NCBI GenBank assembly: GCA_030685065.1
Contig: JAUXQH010000145.1
Location: forward strand, 1 to 64,000
Direction of reading: 5' to 3'
Source of the DNA: Pseudomonadota bacterium
GTDB lineage: Bacteria > Myxococcota_A > UBA796 > SXON01
Length of the DNA stretch: 64,000 bases
In this document: one piece after another, positions 15,933-24,843 of the stretch
Layout of the letters: each line of letters starts with the position of its first letter
How positions within the stretch are numbered: position 1 is the stretch's first letter
Made by a program: the position numbers and the translations under genes
Notes under the pieces: generated by a model
Databases searched by the model: none
What the model was told of the DNA's origin: nothing
Seen by the model: the letters and a program-made list of their open reading frames with translations, nothing else

Positions 15933-18845
15933 ATGCCGCCGGAGCTGAAGCAGGACGGGGCCGGCGAGCGCTGCCTCCGGTCGTTCCTCCTATGGATCCT
16001 CGACCGCAACGCCGCGCTCGGCGGGGCCACGGAGATCCGCATCCTGGGCAAGGCAGCGGGGGTGTGGTCCGCCTTTGTCGGCCCGCGCGACGTGGACGCG
16101 CTGATGGGCGCCCTCCGTCCGGCCGCGGGCACGCCGCGGGCCGAGGTCCCGCAGGGGGACCACCCGCGAAGCGGCGAGGCGGGCATCTACTTCAGCCTCC
16201 AGGCGGTCGCTCTGGGTGCCGCCCGGCCGATGGGACTTCCGCTCCGCCGGGTGTCCCGCGCCACGAAGGACCGCGACATCTACGCCTACTCGCTCCTGGT
16301 CGTCGACATCGACCCGGAGCGCCGGCCCCGCGACCGCTCGGCGACGGACGCGGAGAAGGCGGAGGCGTTCGCCGTCGCCGCGCGGGTCGGCGCGTGGTTC
16401 CACGAGCACGGCGTTCGCCCGATGCTCGCCGACAGCGGCAACGGCTACCACCTGCTGGTCCCGTTGGTGCCCGCGTTCGGCGACGACGTTGCGCGGTACG
16501 CGCAGGCCTCGCGCCGGCTCCTGGCCCTGCTCGACACCCGCTTCTCGACGCCTGGCGCAAAGGTCGACCGGTCCACCTTCAACCCGTCGCGCATCCTCAA
16601 GCTGTACGGGACGGTCGCGGTGAAGGGCCCGCCGACGCCCGAGCACCCGCACCGGCTGGCCTCGATCGACCTCGACATCATCCCGGAAGACGTGGATTTG
16701 TTCGAGCGGCTGGCTGTCGCGGAGGGCCAAGTTGAGGCGCCCCCCGCAGCGGCGCCGTCCGCGCCCGCCGCGCGGCCAGCACGTCCGAGCACCCCCGCGA
16801 CACCGCCGTCGTCCGCCTGGACGGAATGGCGACGAGCTGCGCTCGAACGCCTCCTGCTGCCCGCCGTGTACGGCGAGCTCCTGACGGGGAAGGCCTCGGG
16901 CGCCGGTTGGCTCCAGTGCCGTGATCCCTGGTCCGAGAGCGGGGATCGCAATCCGTCGGCGGGAGTGGCAGACGGCTCCGGCGAGGCCGAACGTGCCACG
17001 TTCCACTCGTTCGTCCGGGGAGACTCGCTCTCCGTGTTCGACTTCCTCATCGGCAGGGGGCAGGCGTCCGACTTCCGGGTCGCGGCCGCCCGCGTGGCCG
17101 AGCTCTCTGGCGTGCCTGTGCCCGGGCCTCCGCCGATCGACTCCCTGGTCGCCACCTTCCGCGACGCCTGGGGATCGGCCGCGGGCCCGGAGGCGCGCGC
17201 GGCGGCCATGCGTGCGACTCTCCAAGCGCTGATCACGCTCCCTGCTCTCTCACGTGAGCCAGCACTGGAGGAGGTACGTACAATCGCCGGCCTGACCGCC
17301 CGGACCTTCGAGGCGGCCCTCGTGGAGGCGCGTCGGGACGCCCGGAGGCAGCGCAGCCAGGCCTCCCCCCCCTCCCGGCCGGGCCTGCCCGTCGTCGACT
17401 TCATCGAGAACCGCGATACCGTCGACGGGCTGTTCGACGCGCTCGTCGCCGCGGTGGCCCCCGCCAACCGCTTCTTCCGGTTCGAGCGCGACATCGTGTT
17501 CGTGCGCCGCGGGTTCGGGCCCCGCCCGGTGGACGAGCGCAGCCTGCCGGGGCTCCTCTCCGCGCTGGTGGAAATCCGCTACCTCTCGGCGACCGACGAG
17601 GGGGTGTCGTTCCAGCGCTTCGACGTGCTCCCCTCGGACCTTTCTCGCGCGTTCGTCCACTCACCGCGCGTCGCCGCCAAGCTGCCCATGCTCACCATGT
17701 ACGCGCGGACGCCTCTGTTCGACCGTCAGTGGACCTTCGTCGGGAGGCCGGGCTTCCACCCGGCAAGCGGCATCTTCTACGACGGGCCGGAGGTCGTGCC
17801 GGTGGAAGGGGTGTCGCGACTCCTCACCGTGGTGCAGGACTTCCCGTGGAAGGACGTCATCGACATGGTGAACTTCATGGGCGCGCTTCTCACGTCCCTG
17901 ACAATGCCCCACTGGGGGCGCGGACACCCCTTCCTCGCCATCAACGGAAACAAGCCGGGGGTCGGAAAGAGTACCCTTGCGCGAGTGCTCGGCGTGATCG
18001 CCGAGGGCACCGAGCCCACGACCGTCTCGTTCACCCCCAACGAGGAGGAGTTCGAGAAGCAGCTCGCCACGCGTGTGGAGGCGGGCGACCGGATTGTCGT
18101 GATCGACAACGCGAAGACCGCCCGCCCCATCGAGAGCCCCGTGCTTGAGCGGTGCATCACGGACACGCGGCTCAACTTCCGTCGGCTCGGAACCAACACG
18201 GCCATCACCCGGCCGCTCAACGACGTGTTGTTCGTCGTGACGATGAACCTCACCCAGATGGGGGCGGATCTTCGCCGCCGCGCCCTGCCGCTCAACCTCC
18301 TTGTGGACGGCGACGTCCGACGCCACCTGTACCGCACGGACGATCCCGTGGGCGACGCCCTCGCCGCTCGCCTCGCCGTCGTCGCGGAGCTTGCGGGGAT
18401 GGTCGCGGCATGGCTCCGGGCCGGTCAGCCGATGCCGGAGCAGCCGGCCACACACAGCACCAACAGGCGCTGGGCGGCCACGATGGATGCCATCCTGCGC
18501 GCTGCCGGCTTCGATGGCTTCCTCACCAACTTCGCCGACTCCGAGCACGCGTTCGACCCCGACTACGATCTGCTCGTAGAGGTGTGCGCGGCGCACCACG
18601 CCGACGGGCCGCAGACGGCAGGCGAGTGGGCCACCGTGCTGGCACGCGGCGTGCTCGCCGAGAAGCTCTCTGACGGCAAAGGGAACCTCCGCGCGGCACG
18701 CGCCCAGGCCACCATCGTTGGCCAGCTCTTCACGGGGTACCTCGACGGTACGACGTTCCTCGTCGGCGAGGTCCGGTTCCGCCTGCGTCGCGACGAGCCG
18801 CGCAAGGGGCATTCCCCGATCTATAGCTTCGAACCGGCCGAATAG
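15933..18845 (+). CDS. Archaeo-eukaryotic-type primase fused to superfamily helicase
   Basis: A 970-residue replication protein. The N-terminal third has features of a primase-polymerase (AEP) domain: the metal-binding pair Asp125/Asp127 in LVVDIDPE, the DSGNGYHLLVP strand, and DRSTFNPSRILKLYGT. A Pro/Ala linker (about 265-300) and a mixed middle follow. The C-terminal third is a P-loop NTPase with Walker A GNKPGVGKST (672-681), Walker B IVVIDNA and an arginine-rich sensor segment (LRRRALPLNLL), like D5/virulence-associated E or phage primase-helicases. It should prime and unwind element DNA at its own origin. It starts directly after the Bro-N stop. Confidence 0.85.
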   Translation: MPPELKQDGAGERCLRSFLLWILDRNAALGGATEIRILGKAAGVWSAFVGPRDVDALMGALRPAAGTPRAEVPQGDHPRSGEAGIYFSLQAVALGAARPMGLPLRRVSRATKDRDIYAYSLLVVDIDPERRPRDRSATDAEKAEAFAVAARVGAWFHEHGVRPMLADSGNGYHLLVPLVPAFGDDVARYAQASRRLLALLDTRFSTPGAKVDRSTFNPSRILKLYGTVAVKGPPTPEHPHRLASIDLDIIPEDVDLFERLAVAEGQVEAPPAAAPSAPAARPARPSTPATPPSSAWTEWRRAALERLLLPAVYGELLTGKASGAGWLQCRDPWSESGDRNPSAGVADGSGEAERATFHSFVRGDSLSVFDFLIGRGQASDFRVAAARVAELSGVPVPGPPPIDSLVATFRDAWGSAAGPEARAAAMRATLQALITLPALSREPALEEVRTIAGLTARTFEAALVEARRDARRQRSQASPPSRPGLPVVDFIENRDTVDGLFDALVAAVAPANRFFRFERDIVFVRRGFGPRPVDERSLPGLLSALVEIRYLSATDEGVSFQRFDVLPSDLSRAFVHSPRVAAKLPMLTMYARTPLFDRQWTFVGRPGFHPASGIFYDGPEVVPVEGVSRLLTVVQDFPWKDVIDMVNFMGALLTSLTMPHWGRGHPFLAINGNKPGVGKSTLARVLGVIAEGTEPTTVSFTPNEEEFEKQLATRVEAGDRIVVIDNAKTARPIESPVLERCITDTRLNFRRLGTNTAITRPLNDVLFVVTMNLTQMGADLRRRALPLNLLVDGDVRRHLYRTDDPVGDALAARLAVVAELAGMVAAWLRAGQPMPEQPATHSTNRRWAATMDAILRAAGFDGFLTNFADSEHAFDPDYDLLVEVCAAHHADGPQTAGEWATVLARGVLAEKLSDGKGNLRAARAQATIVGQLFTGYLDGTTFLVGEVRFRLRRDEPRKGHSPIYSFEPAE

Positions 18846-18945
18846 CGCCATCCCAGCCGTGCCGGGTGGCGGTCGTCGCCTTCGGGGTTTTCAAGCCGTT
18901 GTCGTTATGTCAAGTTGAACCTGCCTAACCGCTTGGAGCCCTCCC

Positions 18946-20568
18946 TTGGCCTACCGCCCCCGTTCCCGCGGCGCCGCCGCCGCCGCCGCCCCGTCTCCCG
19001 CCGCAAAGGCTTCCCGCCGCTCGGCGGTTCTCTACGCCCGCGTGTCGTCCCGCGACCAGGAGAAGGAAGGCTACTCGATCCCCGCCCAACAAAAAGCCAT
19101 CCGGGAGTACGCGGTGGAAAAGGGCTTCGTGATTCTCGAAGAGTTCCTCGACGTCGAAACCGCCAAGCGCGCCGGGCGCACCAACTTCCAAAAGATGCTC
19201 GCGTACGTTCGGAAGCGGCAAACCAACCCGCCGGTCGTGCTGGTGGAGAAGACCGACCGACTGTACCGAAACCTCAAGGACTGGATCACCGTCGACGAGA
19301 TGAAGACGGAGATCCACCTCGTGAAGGAGAACGTCGTGATCTCCGAGGAGTCCCGGTCCTCCGAGAAGTTCATGCACGGCATCAAGGTGCTGATGGCCAA
19401 GAACTACGTCGACAACCTCTCCGAGGAGGTCAAGAAGGGCATGTACCAGAAGGCGGATGAGGGCTACTGGCCGAGCCGCGCCCCGTTCGGGTACACGAAC
19501 TGCCGCACGGGAGACAAGAGCGTCCTCGTCATCGATCCCGAGCGCGCCGCCATCCTCCAGGACCTGTTCCGAATGTACGACAGCGGCACGCACTCGATCC
19601 TGGATCTGTGCAGGTACACCCGGGAGCACGCGATCAAGGGCAAGCGCGGCGGCGTCATCCTCCCCGCCGCGATGCACTTCTTCCTGCGCAACCCCATCTA
19701 CATGGGCGAGTTCATCTTTGGCGGGAGAACCTACCAGTCGAAGGACCCGGTCCTCCTGAGCCGGGCGCTCTGGCAGCGCGTTCAGGACCGCCTCGACGGC
19801 CACCCGGACACGCGCCCTGCCCCTCGCAACACCCTGTACCAGGGCCTGCTCACGTGCGGGCACTGCGGCGCCGCCGTGACCACCGAGGTCCACAAGGGCA
19901 AGTACGTCTACTACCGCTGCGCGCAGGTGTGCCGGAAGGAGAAGTACGTGCGGGAGGAGGTCATCGCCGACCAGCTCGCGGAGCGCGTGGTCAAGGCGCT
20001 CGTCCTCCCCGAGTGGGCGCACGACTTCGCGACGCGTGCCCTACGCGAGTCCCGCGTGGACATCCTGCGCGAGAAGGAAACCCGCCTCGCGGACGCCCGG
20101 GGCCGCTACGACCGCTTCCGCCGGCTCATCGACAAGGCCTACGAGGACAAGCTCGAGGGCCGCGTCGACGCAGCGTTCTTCGAGCGCAAGCGCCAGGAGT
20201 GGGAGGAGGCGATGTTCGCCGCCCACGACGACATCGAGCGGCTGGCGCGCGTGGACCACAAGGTGCTCGACACGGCGGTGGACGTGCTGGAACTCGTGAA
20301 GTCGGCGTACGACCTTTATTCTGCCCGCGAGCCGTCGCAACAGCGCAAACTGCTCAACCTGCTGCTATTGAACTGCCAATTGCGTTCGGGAGAGCTCATC
20401 CCGACCTTCCGGAAACCCTTCGATGCCCTGGCAAAAATCGCAGAGACCAAAAACGAAGACGCCGCGGAATCTCCCGAAGAGATACCGCGGCGTCCAGTAT
20501 GGTGGGCGTTACTGGATTTGAACCAGTGGCTCCTACCGTGTGAAGGTAGTACTCTACCGCTGAGTTAA
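18946..20568 (+). CDS. Large serine recombinase (element integrase)
   Basis: A 540-residue large serine recombinase. The catalytic domain (about 27-175) has the nucleophile motif VLYARVSSRDQ with Ser34 as nucleophile and the helix YSIPAQQKAIREYA; the recombinase domain (about 180-285) contains GYWPSRAPFGYTN and LRNPIYMGEF; a zinc ribbon follows (LTCGHCGAAVTTE...YYRCAQVC) and then a long coiled coil (about 365-440). The TTG start has GGAG seven bases ahead. The final 37 codons are antisense to the terminator and body of the tRNA-Val gene, so the natural C-terminus was probably altered by integration. It would integrate and, with a directionality factor not seen here, excise the element. Confidence 0.92.
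   Translation: MAYRPRSRGAAAAAAPSPAAKASRRSAVLYARVSSRDQEKEGYSIPAQQKAIREYAVEKGFVILEEFLDVETAKRAGRTNFQKMLAYVRKRQTNPPVVLVEKTDRLYRNLKDWITVDEMKTEIHLVKENVVISEESRSSEKFMHGIKVLMAKNYVDNLSEEVKKGMYQKADEGYWPSRAPFGYTNCRTGDKSVLVIDPERAAILQDLFRMYDSGTHSILDLCRYTREHAIKGKRGGVILPAAMHFFLRNPIYMGEFIFGGRTYQSKDPVLLSRALWQRVQDRLDGHPDTRPAPRNTLYQGLLTCGHCGAAVTTEVHKGKYVYYRCAQVCRKEKYVREEVIADQLAERVVKALVLPEWAHDFATRALRESRVDILREKETRLADARGRYDRFRRLIDKAYEDKLEGRVDAAFFERKRQEWEEAMFAAHDDIERLARVDHKVLDTAVDVLELVKSAYDLYSAREPSQQRKLLNLLLLNCQLRSGELIPTFRKPFDALAKIAETKNEDAAESPEEIPRRPVWWALLDLNQWLLPCEGSTLPLS
20447..20494 (-). terminator. Intrinsic terminator of tRNA-Val
   Basis: On the minus strand a long hairpin (GACGCCGCGG arms with an inner ATCTC/GAGAT stem) starts six bases after the CCA end of the tRNA and is followed by TTCGTTTTTGG, a U-rich tail. 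It lies inside the 3' end of the recombinase frame, on the opposite strand. Confidence 0.85.
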
Positions 20569-20574
20569 ACGCCC
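20500..20574 (-). tRNA. tRNA-Val (anticodon CAC)
   Basis: Read on the minus strand the sequence folds into a full cloverleaf: acceptor stem GGGCGTT/AACGCCC, D-arm with AGCGGTAGAGT, anticodon stem CTACC/GGTAG around loop TTCACAC (anticodon CAC, reading GUG valine codons), variable loop, T-stem ACTGG/CCAGT with loop TTCAAAT, discriminator A and an encoded CCA. The gene is intact despite lying at the edge of the mobile element, and the recombinase frame overlaps it on the opposite strand. Confidence 0.95.
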
Positions 20575-20676
20575 TTTTCGACGAACGCTGGCCTATTAAC
20601 AAGCCGGCTGAAGTCGTCAAGGAGGATCAGCTCCCGTCGTGAAGGCCCGCGCGCGGAGGGCACGCTAAGCTCCCCT

Positions 20677-21645
20677 ATGCTCGAGTGCGAAGTCCAGGTT
20701 CACGGCGCCGGTTGGGCGGGGCTCGCGATCGCGAAGGGGCTGGTGGACGCGGGGGTCCACGTGCGCCTGGTCGACCCGGCAGGGCCCCTCGGCGGGGCGT
20801 CCGGCCGTGCGCTCGGCCTCGCGCTCCCCACGCACCCCGAGCACCCGCATCGACTCGAGTCGGGCCTCGGCACCACCGCGGCCGCCGCGCTCGTCGCGTT
20901 CATCCGCGCGGGCCTCGACGTGCTCCCGGGCCTCGCGCGCGTGGGCGTGGATTGGCGCGCGTCGGCGCAGGAAGAGGGCGAGCTCCCCCTCGCGCTCGCG
21001 GCGGCGGCCCGCATCGGTCTGGGCGCCACGCGCACGGCAGAGGGCTACCACCTCCACGACGGCGGTGTGGTCGACCTCGTCGCGCTCCACGCCGCCCTGG
21101 TCGGGCCCCCGGTCCACCCGGTCGCGGTGACCGCCGAGCTCGACGTGTACGCCACGGGGGCCGTCGCGCTCGATCCCTTCCTCGCCGACAAGATCACGCC
21201 CGTCCGCTGGCAATCGGTCCGCTTCGACGGCCCCGCGCTCGCCGTGCCGATGGTGTCCCAGCACGCCACCGTGTTCTGGACCGGGGGCCGAGGCGGCGGG
21301 CTCGTCGCGGCGGGCGCGCGCTGGGCCACGCCCCACATGGAGATCGGGGAGGCCGTCCCGGAGCCGGAACCCCGGGTGACGGCCATGCTCGAGCGGCTCA
21401 CGCGCCAGGGCTTTCCCGACGCCGGCGCGGTGACGGGCGTACAGGCGGGGATCGTCGGAGAGAGCTGCGACGGGCTGCCGATCGTGGGCCCCGTGCCCGG
21501 GCGCCCGCGGGCCATCGTGTGCACCGGGTTCGGCATCGCGGGGCTGGCATATGCGCTGCCGTGCGCACGCGCGGTCGTCGACGGGATCCTCGGGCGCCCC
21601 ACCACGGGGGTTCCGGCGCCGCTGCGCGTTACACGCTTCGCGTAG
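20677..21645 (+). CDS. FAD-dependent oxidoreductase, DAO family
   Basis: A 322-residue flavoprotein of the D-amino-acid-oxidase/glycine-oxidase fold. The N-terminal FAD-binding strand-turn-helix is VHGAGWAGLAIAKGL with an acid at the end of the second strand (VRLVDPAG); the C-terminal FAD-contact segment is GLPIVGPVPGRPRAIVCTGFGIAGLAYAL. It probably oxidises an amine or hydroxy-acid substrate, not identifiable. It heads a run of closely packed genes that leads to two SPFH proteins, but the link may be only positional. Confidence 0.7.
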   Translation: MLECEVQVHGAGWAGLAIAKGLVDAGVHVRLVDPAGPLGGASGRALGLALPTHPEHPHRLESGLGTTAAAALVAFIRAGLDVLPGLARVGVDWRASAQEEGELPLALAAAARIGLGATRTAEGYHLHDGGVVDLVALHAALVGPPVHPVAVTAELDVYATGAVALDPFLADKITPVRWQSVRFDGPALAVPMVSQHATVFWTGGRGGGLVAAGARWATPHMEIGEAVPEPEPRVTAMLERLTRQGFPDAGAVTGVQAGIVGESCDGLPIVGPVPGRPRAIVCTGFGIAGLAYALPCARAVVDGILGRPTTGVPAPLRVTRFA

Positions 21646-21654
21646 AGGCATCGC

Positions 21655-22257
21655 GTGCCCGCCCCCCCTTCGTACCGGCTCGACACCCTTTCGGTCCACC
21701 TCGTCAGCCGCCTCGAGGCCACCCGGCGCGCGCACCTCGACGCGCCGGACGCCGCGCGTGCCGCGTTCGCCCGCGTCGTGCAGGACACCGCGGCGGCCCT
21801 CGCGCGGGAGTGCCGCGAGATGGTCGGGGACGAGGAGCAGGCGCGCCTCCTCGAGCGCGAGGCGACGGAGACCTTCCTCCCTCGCTACACGCGCATGGCC
21901 CTCGCCCAGAACCGGATCGAGGCGCGGGGGTTCGGCGGCCCGTTCGGGGACGGGCCGTTCGCCCGCATCGTCGCCACCGTGCTCGCCGTGGCGATCGCGG
22001 CCGTGGGCGCCCGCTTCCTGCCGCCGGTCGCGGAGGGGCTCCTGTTTCTCCTCGCGGCGATCACGCCGATCGCGCCCGAGCTGCGGGTGGCCTGGACACG
22101 GCGCGCCTGGTCGAGGGAGCTCCAGGAGCTCGCCGACGATCTGGGCCGCCTCCAGGACGCCGCGGAGTCCCTTCCGCCCCCGCAGCGCGGCCTGCATGTC
22201 GACACCCCCACGGAGGCCCCCCCCCTCCCGACGCACCGGAACAAGGAGGTCAACTGA
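21655..22257 (+). CDS. Hypothetical membrane protein
   Basis: A 200-residue protein of unknown family. Residues 1-85 are helical and charged; two hydrophobic segments follow (ARIVATVLAVAIAAVGARFL, and a second near GLLFLLAAITPIAP, residues 101-140), then a charged cytoplasmic or periplasmic tail. Its stop overlaps the ATG of the first SPFH gene by one base, so it is probably translated with it and may be a partner of the SPFH complex. Confidence 0.5.
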   Translation: MPAPPSYRLDTLSVHLVSRLEATRRAHLDAPDAARAAFARVVQDTAAALARECREMVGDEEQARLLEREATETFLPRYTRMALAQNRIEARGFGGPFGDGPFARIVATVLAVAIAAVGARFLPPVAEGLLFLLAAITPIAPELRVAWTRRAWSRELQELADDLGRLQDAAESLPPPQRGLHVDTPTEAPPLPTHRNKEVN

Positions 22258-23309
22258 TGGCCGAGCCGCGCAGGACCGTGTCCATCCCCAAGGTGAGCAT
22301 CCCGTCGGGGCTCGTCGGCCCGCTCAAGTGGGTGATGCTCGCGGCGGGCGCATCGGTGCTGCTACTCATCGCCTCGAGCGCCCTGACGATCTACGTCCGC
22401 CCAAACGAATTCGCGGTGCGGCAGGTCCTCGTCGGGCCGGACCAGGGCAACGAGGACGCGGTGTACGGCCCGGGGTTGCACTTCGTGGTGCCCGGATACG
22501 AAAGATATCACGTATTTCCTCGCGATCTCCAGGTGCTGGAGTTCAACGACGAGACGATGCAGGGGAGCTCCGAGGCGGCGCACGCCCCGAGCATCAACAT
22601 CCAGACCTCCGAGGGCTACCGCGTCGTGGTGGACGTGACGATCGCCTACCGCATCGTCAATCCGTACGAGGTCCTCACGCGGGTCGGTCCGGGCAGGCTC
22701 TACGAGACCTCGCTCGTGCGTCCCCGCGCGGATCCGGTCCTCCGTCAGAAGCTCGGCGAGCTGGGCGCGGAGCAGTTCTACGAGGGTGCGCTGCGCCGCC
22801 AGAAGGCGTTGGAGGCGCGGGACTTGTTGGCTGCCGAGCTCGCGGCGTCGGGCATCCAGATCTGGAGCGTGATGGTGCGCCACTACCGCTACGACGAGCG
22901 GTACCAGGAGGCGATCGAGCAGCGCAAGATCCAGGACCAGATGGTCTTCAAGAACCGCGCGGAGGCCGCGGCCGCGGTCGAGGAGGCGGAGAAGAACCGG
23001 GTGCTCGCGGAGGGGCGCGCCATCGTGGACGTCGAGACCGAGCGAGGGATGGCCGAGGTCGTCAAGATCCGCGCCGACTACGAGCTCTATTCGCGCAAGC
23101 GCGGCGCCGAGGGGGATCTCCTCGTCGAGCTGGCGCGCGCCGAGTCCAAGCGCCTCGAGAACGACGCGCTGTCCACCGCCGGCGCGTCCAACGTCGTCGG
23201 TCTCAAGATGGCCGACGCCCTCGGCAACACCCAGGTCATCATCGTCCCGACGGACGGCCCCAGCGGCGTGAACCCGCTCGACCTCGACCGCCTCATCCAG
23301 GGATGGTGA
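22257..23309 (+). CDS. SPFH/prohibitin-family membrane protein 1
   Basis: A 350-residue band-7 protein. A transmembrane helix (about 20-45: WVMLAAGASVLLLIASSALTI) is followed by the SPFH domain (IYVRPNEFAVRQVLVGP, GPGLHFVVPG, then YRVVVDVTIAYRIVNP) and a long coiled coil (about 190-300). This is the layout of HflK/HflC or stomatin/prohibitin scaffolds, which form cage-like assemblies at the inner membrane and control proteases or lipid domains. The ATG has an ideal AAGGAGG seven bases ahead. It is the first of a pair with the next gene. Confidence 0.85.
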   Translation: MAEPRRTVSIPKVSIPSGLVGPLKWVMLAAGASVLLLIASSALTIYVRPNEFAVRQVLVGPDQGNEDAVYGPGLHFVVPGYERYHVFPRDLQVLEFNDETMQGSSEAAHAPSINIQTSEGYRVVVDVTIAYRIVNPYEVLTRVGPGRLYETSLVRPRADPVLRQKLGELGAEQFYEGALRRQKALEARDLLAAELAASGIQIWSVMVRHYRYDERYQEAIEQRKIQDQMVFKNRAEAAAAVEEAEKNRVLAEGRAIVDVETERGMAEVVKIRADYELYSRKRGAEGDLLVELARAESKRLENDALSTAGASNVVGLKMADALGNTQVIIVPTDGPSGVNPLDLDRLIQGW

Positions 23310-23311
23310 AC

Positions 23312-24346
23312 ATGCGCTTCCTCGCGCTCCTGCCCCCCTTGCTCGCGGGCTGCTGGCTCGCGGGCTGCCTTCCCCACGACACCGGCTCCACCGAGGTCGG
23401 CGTCCGCACCGCCAAGGTGGCGCTCTTCGGCGGCGCCGGCGTGGTCAAGGACATCTACCCCTCGGGCGGCACCTTCTTTTTCGCGCCGTTCATCAATGAC
23501 TGGCACGTGTACGACATCGGCTTGCAGAACCTCGCCATGACGCGCGACCTGAAGTCCGGCGCGCGCGAGGGCGATGACTCGCTCCACTTCAAGACGCACG
23601 ACGGCAACGACATCTCGGTCGACGTGACCGTCGCCTGGCACATCGATCCGGCCAAGGTCGTCTACGTCCTGCAGTTCGTCGGGCCGAACAACCTGTCGGT
23701 CGAGGAGCAGCTGGTCCGCCCCGTCGCCCGTACGGTGCTCCGGGATCTGCTGAACGAGCTGCGCTCCGAGCAATACTACGATGCGACGGCGCGCTTCGCG
23801 AAGGCCGAGCTCGCGCGGCAGGCGTGCAACCACTACCTCGAGCCCGAGGGCGTCACCATCGACCAGGTGCTGCTCGGCGAGCACAAGTTCAACCCCGCGT
23901 ACGAGCAGGTCATCAAGGACAAGACGGTGGCCGACCAGGAGGCCGCGCGGCTGCGTTCGGAGAGCGAGGCCGCGCGCGAGCAGCGCCGGCGCGAGCTCGA
24001 GGTCGCCAGGGGCGAGGTGAGCATGACCATCGAGCAGGCCCGCGGCGAGGCGACGAAGCGCCAGCTCACGGCGGACGCGGCGTACTTCGCCAGGCAGCGG
24101 GAGGCCGAGGCCATGCTCGCCGAGGCCCGCGCGAAGGCCGAGGGGCTCAAGGCCCAGGCAAAGGCGCTGTCGGGCACGGGCGGGCGCAACATGGTCAAGC
24201 TCCAGGTGGCCGAGGCGCTCAGGGGCAAGCCCATCGTCTTCATGCCCGCGGGCGGCGGGTCCGACCTGCGCACGACCAACATGAACGCCCTGCTCGAGCA
24301 CTTCGGCGCCCTCGCCGTGGCGGGCAAGGACGTGCCGGTCCCGTGA
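23312..24346 (+). CDS. SPFH/prohibitin-family lipoprotein 2
   Basis: A 344-residue SPFH protein that carries a lipoprotein signal instead of a transmembrane helix. The signal region LLPPLLAGCWLAGC offers acceptor Cys14 or Cys19. The SPFH domain follows (TAKVALFGGAGVVKDIYPSGG, then NDISVDVTVAWHIDPAKV), then a long Arg/Glu/Ala coiled coil (about 205-300). It would sit on a membrane from the periplasmic face and pair with the preceding SPFH protein. ATG 23312 is preferred because AGGGA lies eight bases ahead; ATG 23303 is possible. Lipid-anchored SPFH proteins are uncommon among bacterial HflKC-type pairs. Confidence 0.8.
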   Translation: MRFLALLPPLLAGCWLAGCLPHDTGSTEVGVRTAKVALFGGAGVVKDIYPSGGTFFFAPFINDWHVYDIGLQNLAMTRDLKSGAREGDDSLHFKTHDGNDISVDVTVAWHIDPAKVVYVLQFVGPNNLSVEEQLVRPVARTVLRDLLNELRSEQYYDATARFAKAELARQACNHYLEPEGVTIDQVLLGEHKFNPAYEQVIKDKTVADQEAARLRSESEAAREQRRRELEVARGEVSMTIEQARGEATKRQLTADAAYFARQREAEAMLAEARAKAEGLKAQAKALSGTGGRNMVKLQVAEALRGKPIVFMPAGGGSDLRTTNMNALLEHFGALAVAGKDVPVP

Positions 24347-24843
24347 CGCCTCACCCCCCCGCAGAGAGCCGCGCGTTCTCCGATCGCGGCGCCCCCGCGC
24401 GGATCGTAGCGGCGCTCCTCCTCACGATGGCGCTCGGCGGCTACTACGCGTGGTGGGCGCTCCAGCCGGAGAGCGGCTGGCGCTGGGCGATGCAAGCCCC
24501 GGCCGAGCGGAACGGCGCCACGATGATCTTCCCGCTGTGGACCGTCACCGCCATCGTCGGCCCCGATCGCTACGAGATCTCCAAGGTCGTCCAGGGGGTG
24601 CCGATCGTCGGCCCCGCGCAGGACCTCGCGGTGGGGGACACCGTGTCGGTGCTCGGCCACTTCGACGCGTCGGTCTCCACACCCGGGCAGGGCTCGGCGC
24701 CGGCCGTACGGGCCGACGTGCGGGAGCATCACGTGCTCCGCAAGTACAAGGAAGCCCTGGGGATCTTCGGCTTCCTCTTCGTGGTCGTCGCGGCCCCGTT
24801 CGCGTTCCGCATCGAGCGCCGGAGGCTCGTCGAACGTGGCTGA
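24343..24843 (+). CDS. Hypothetical two-helix membrane protein
   Basis: A 166-residue protein with a transmembrane helix near residues 21-41 (RIVAALLLTMALGGYYAWWA) and another near 143-160 (ALGIFGFLFVVVAAPFAF), enclosing a beta-rich domain of about 90 residues (TMIFPLWTVTAIVGPDRYEI, VGDTVSVLGHFDA). The pattern recalls small OB-fold domains, but no family can be named. The GTG start overlaps the SPFH lipoprotein stop (GTGA), indicating coupled translation. Confidence 0.55.
   Translation: MTPHPPAESRAFSDRGAPARIVAALLLTMALGGYYAWWALQPESGWRWAMQAPAERNGATMIFPLWTVTAIVGPDRYEISKVVQGVPIVGPAQDLAVGDTVSVLGHFDASVSTPGQGSAPAVRADVREHHVLRKYKEALGIFGFLFVVVAAPFAFRIERRRLVERG

Larger units (their letters stand above)
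12400..20574 (+). mobile_element. Integrated element with serine recombinase, primase-helicase and Bro-N protein, next to tRNA-Val
   Basis: Five co-directional genes lie between the efflux operon and a tRNA-Val gene: an orphan 756-residue protein, a 95-residue protein, a Bro-N antirepressor-like protein, a 970-residue primase-helicase and a large serine recombinase. Together they form a replication, control and integration set as in phage satellites or integrative plasmids, with no capsid, tail or conjugation genes. The right boundary is set by the recombinase frame running into the tRNA. The left boundary is only approximate, in the gap after the efflux operon. Long direct repeats were not found, as expected for a serine recombinase with a short core. 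Confidence 0.6.
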
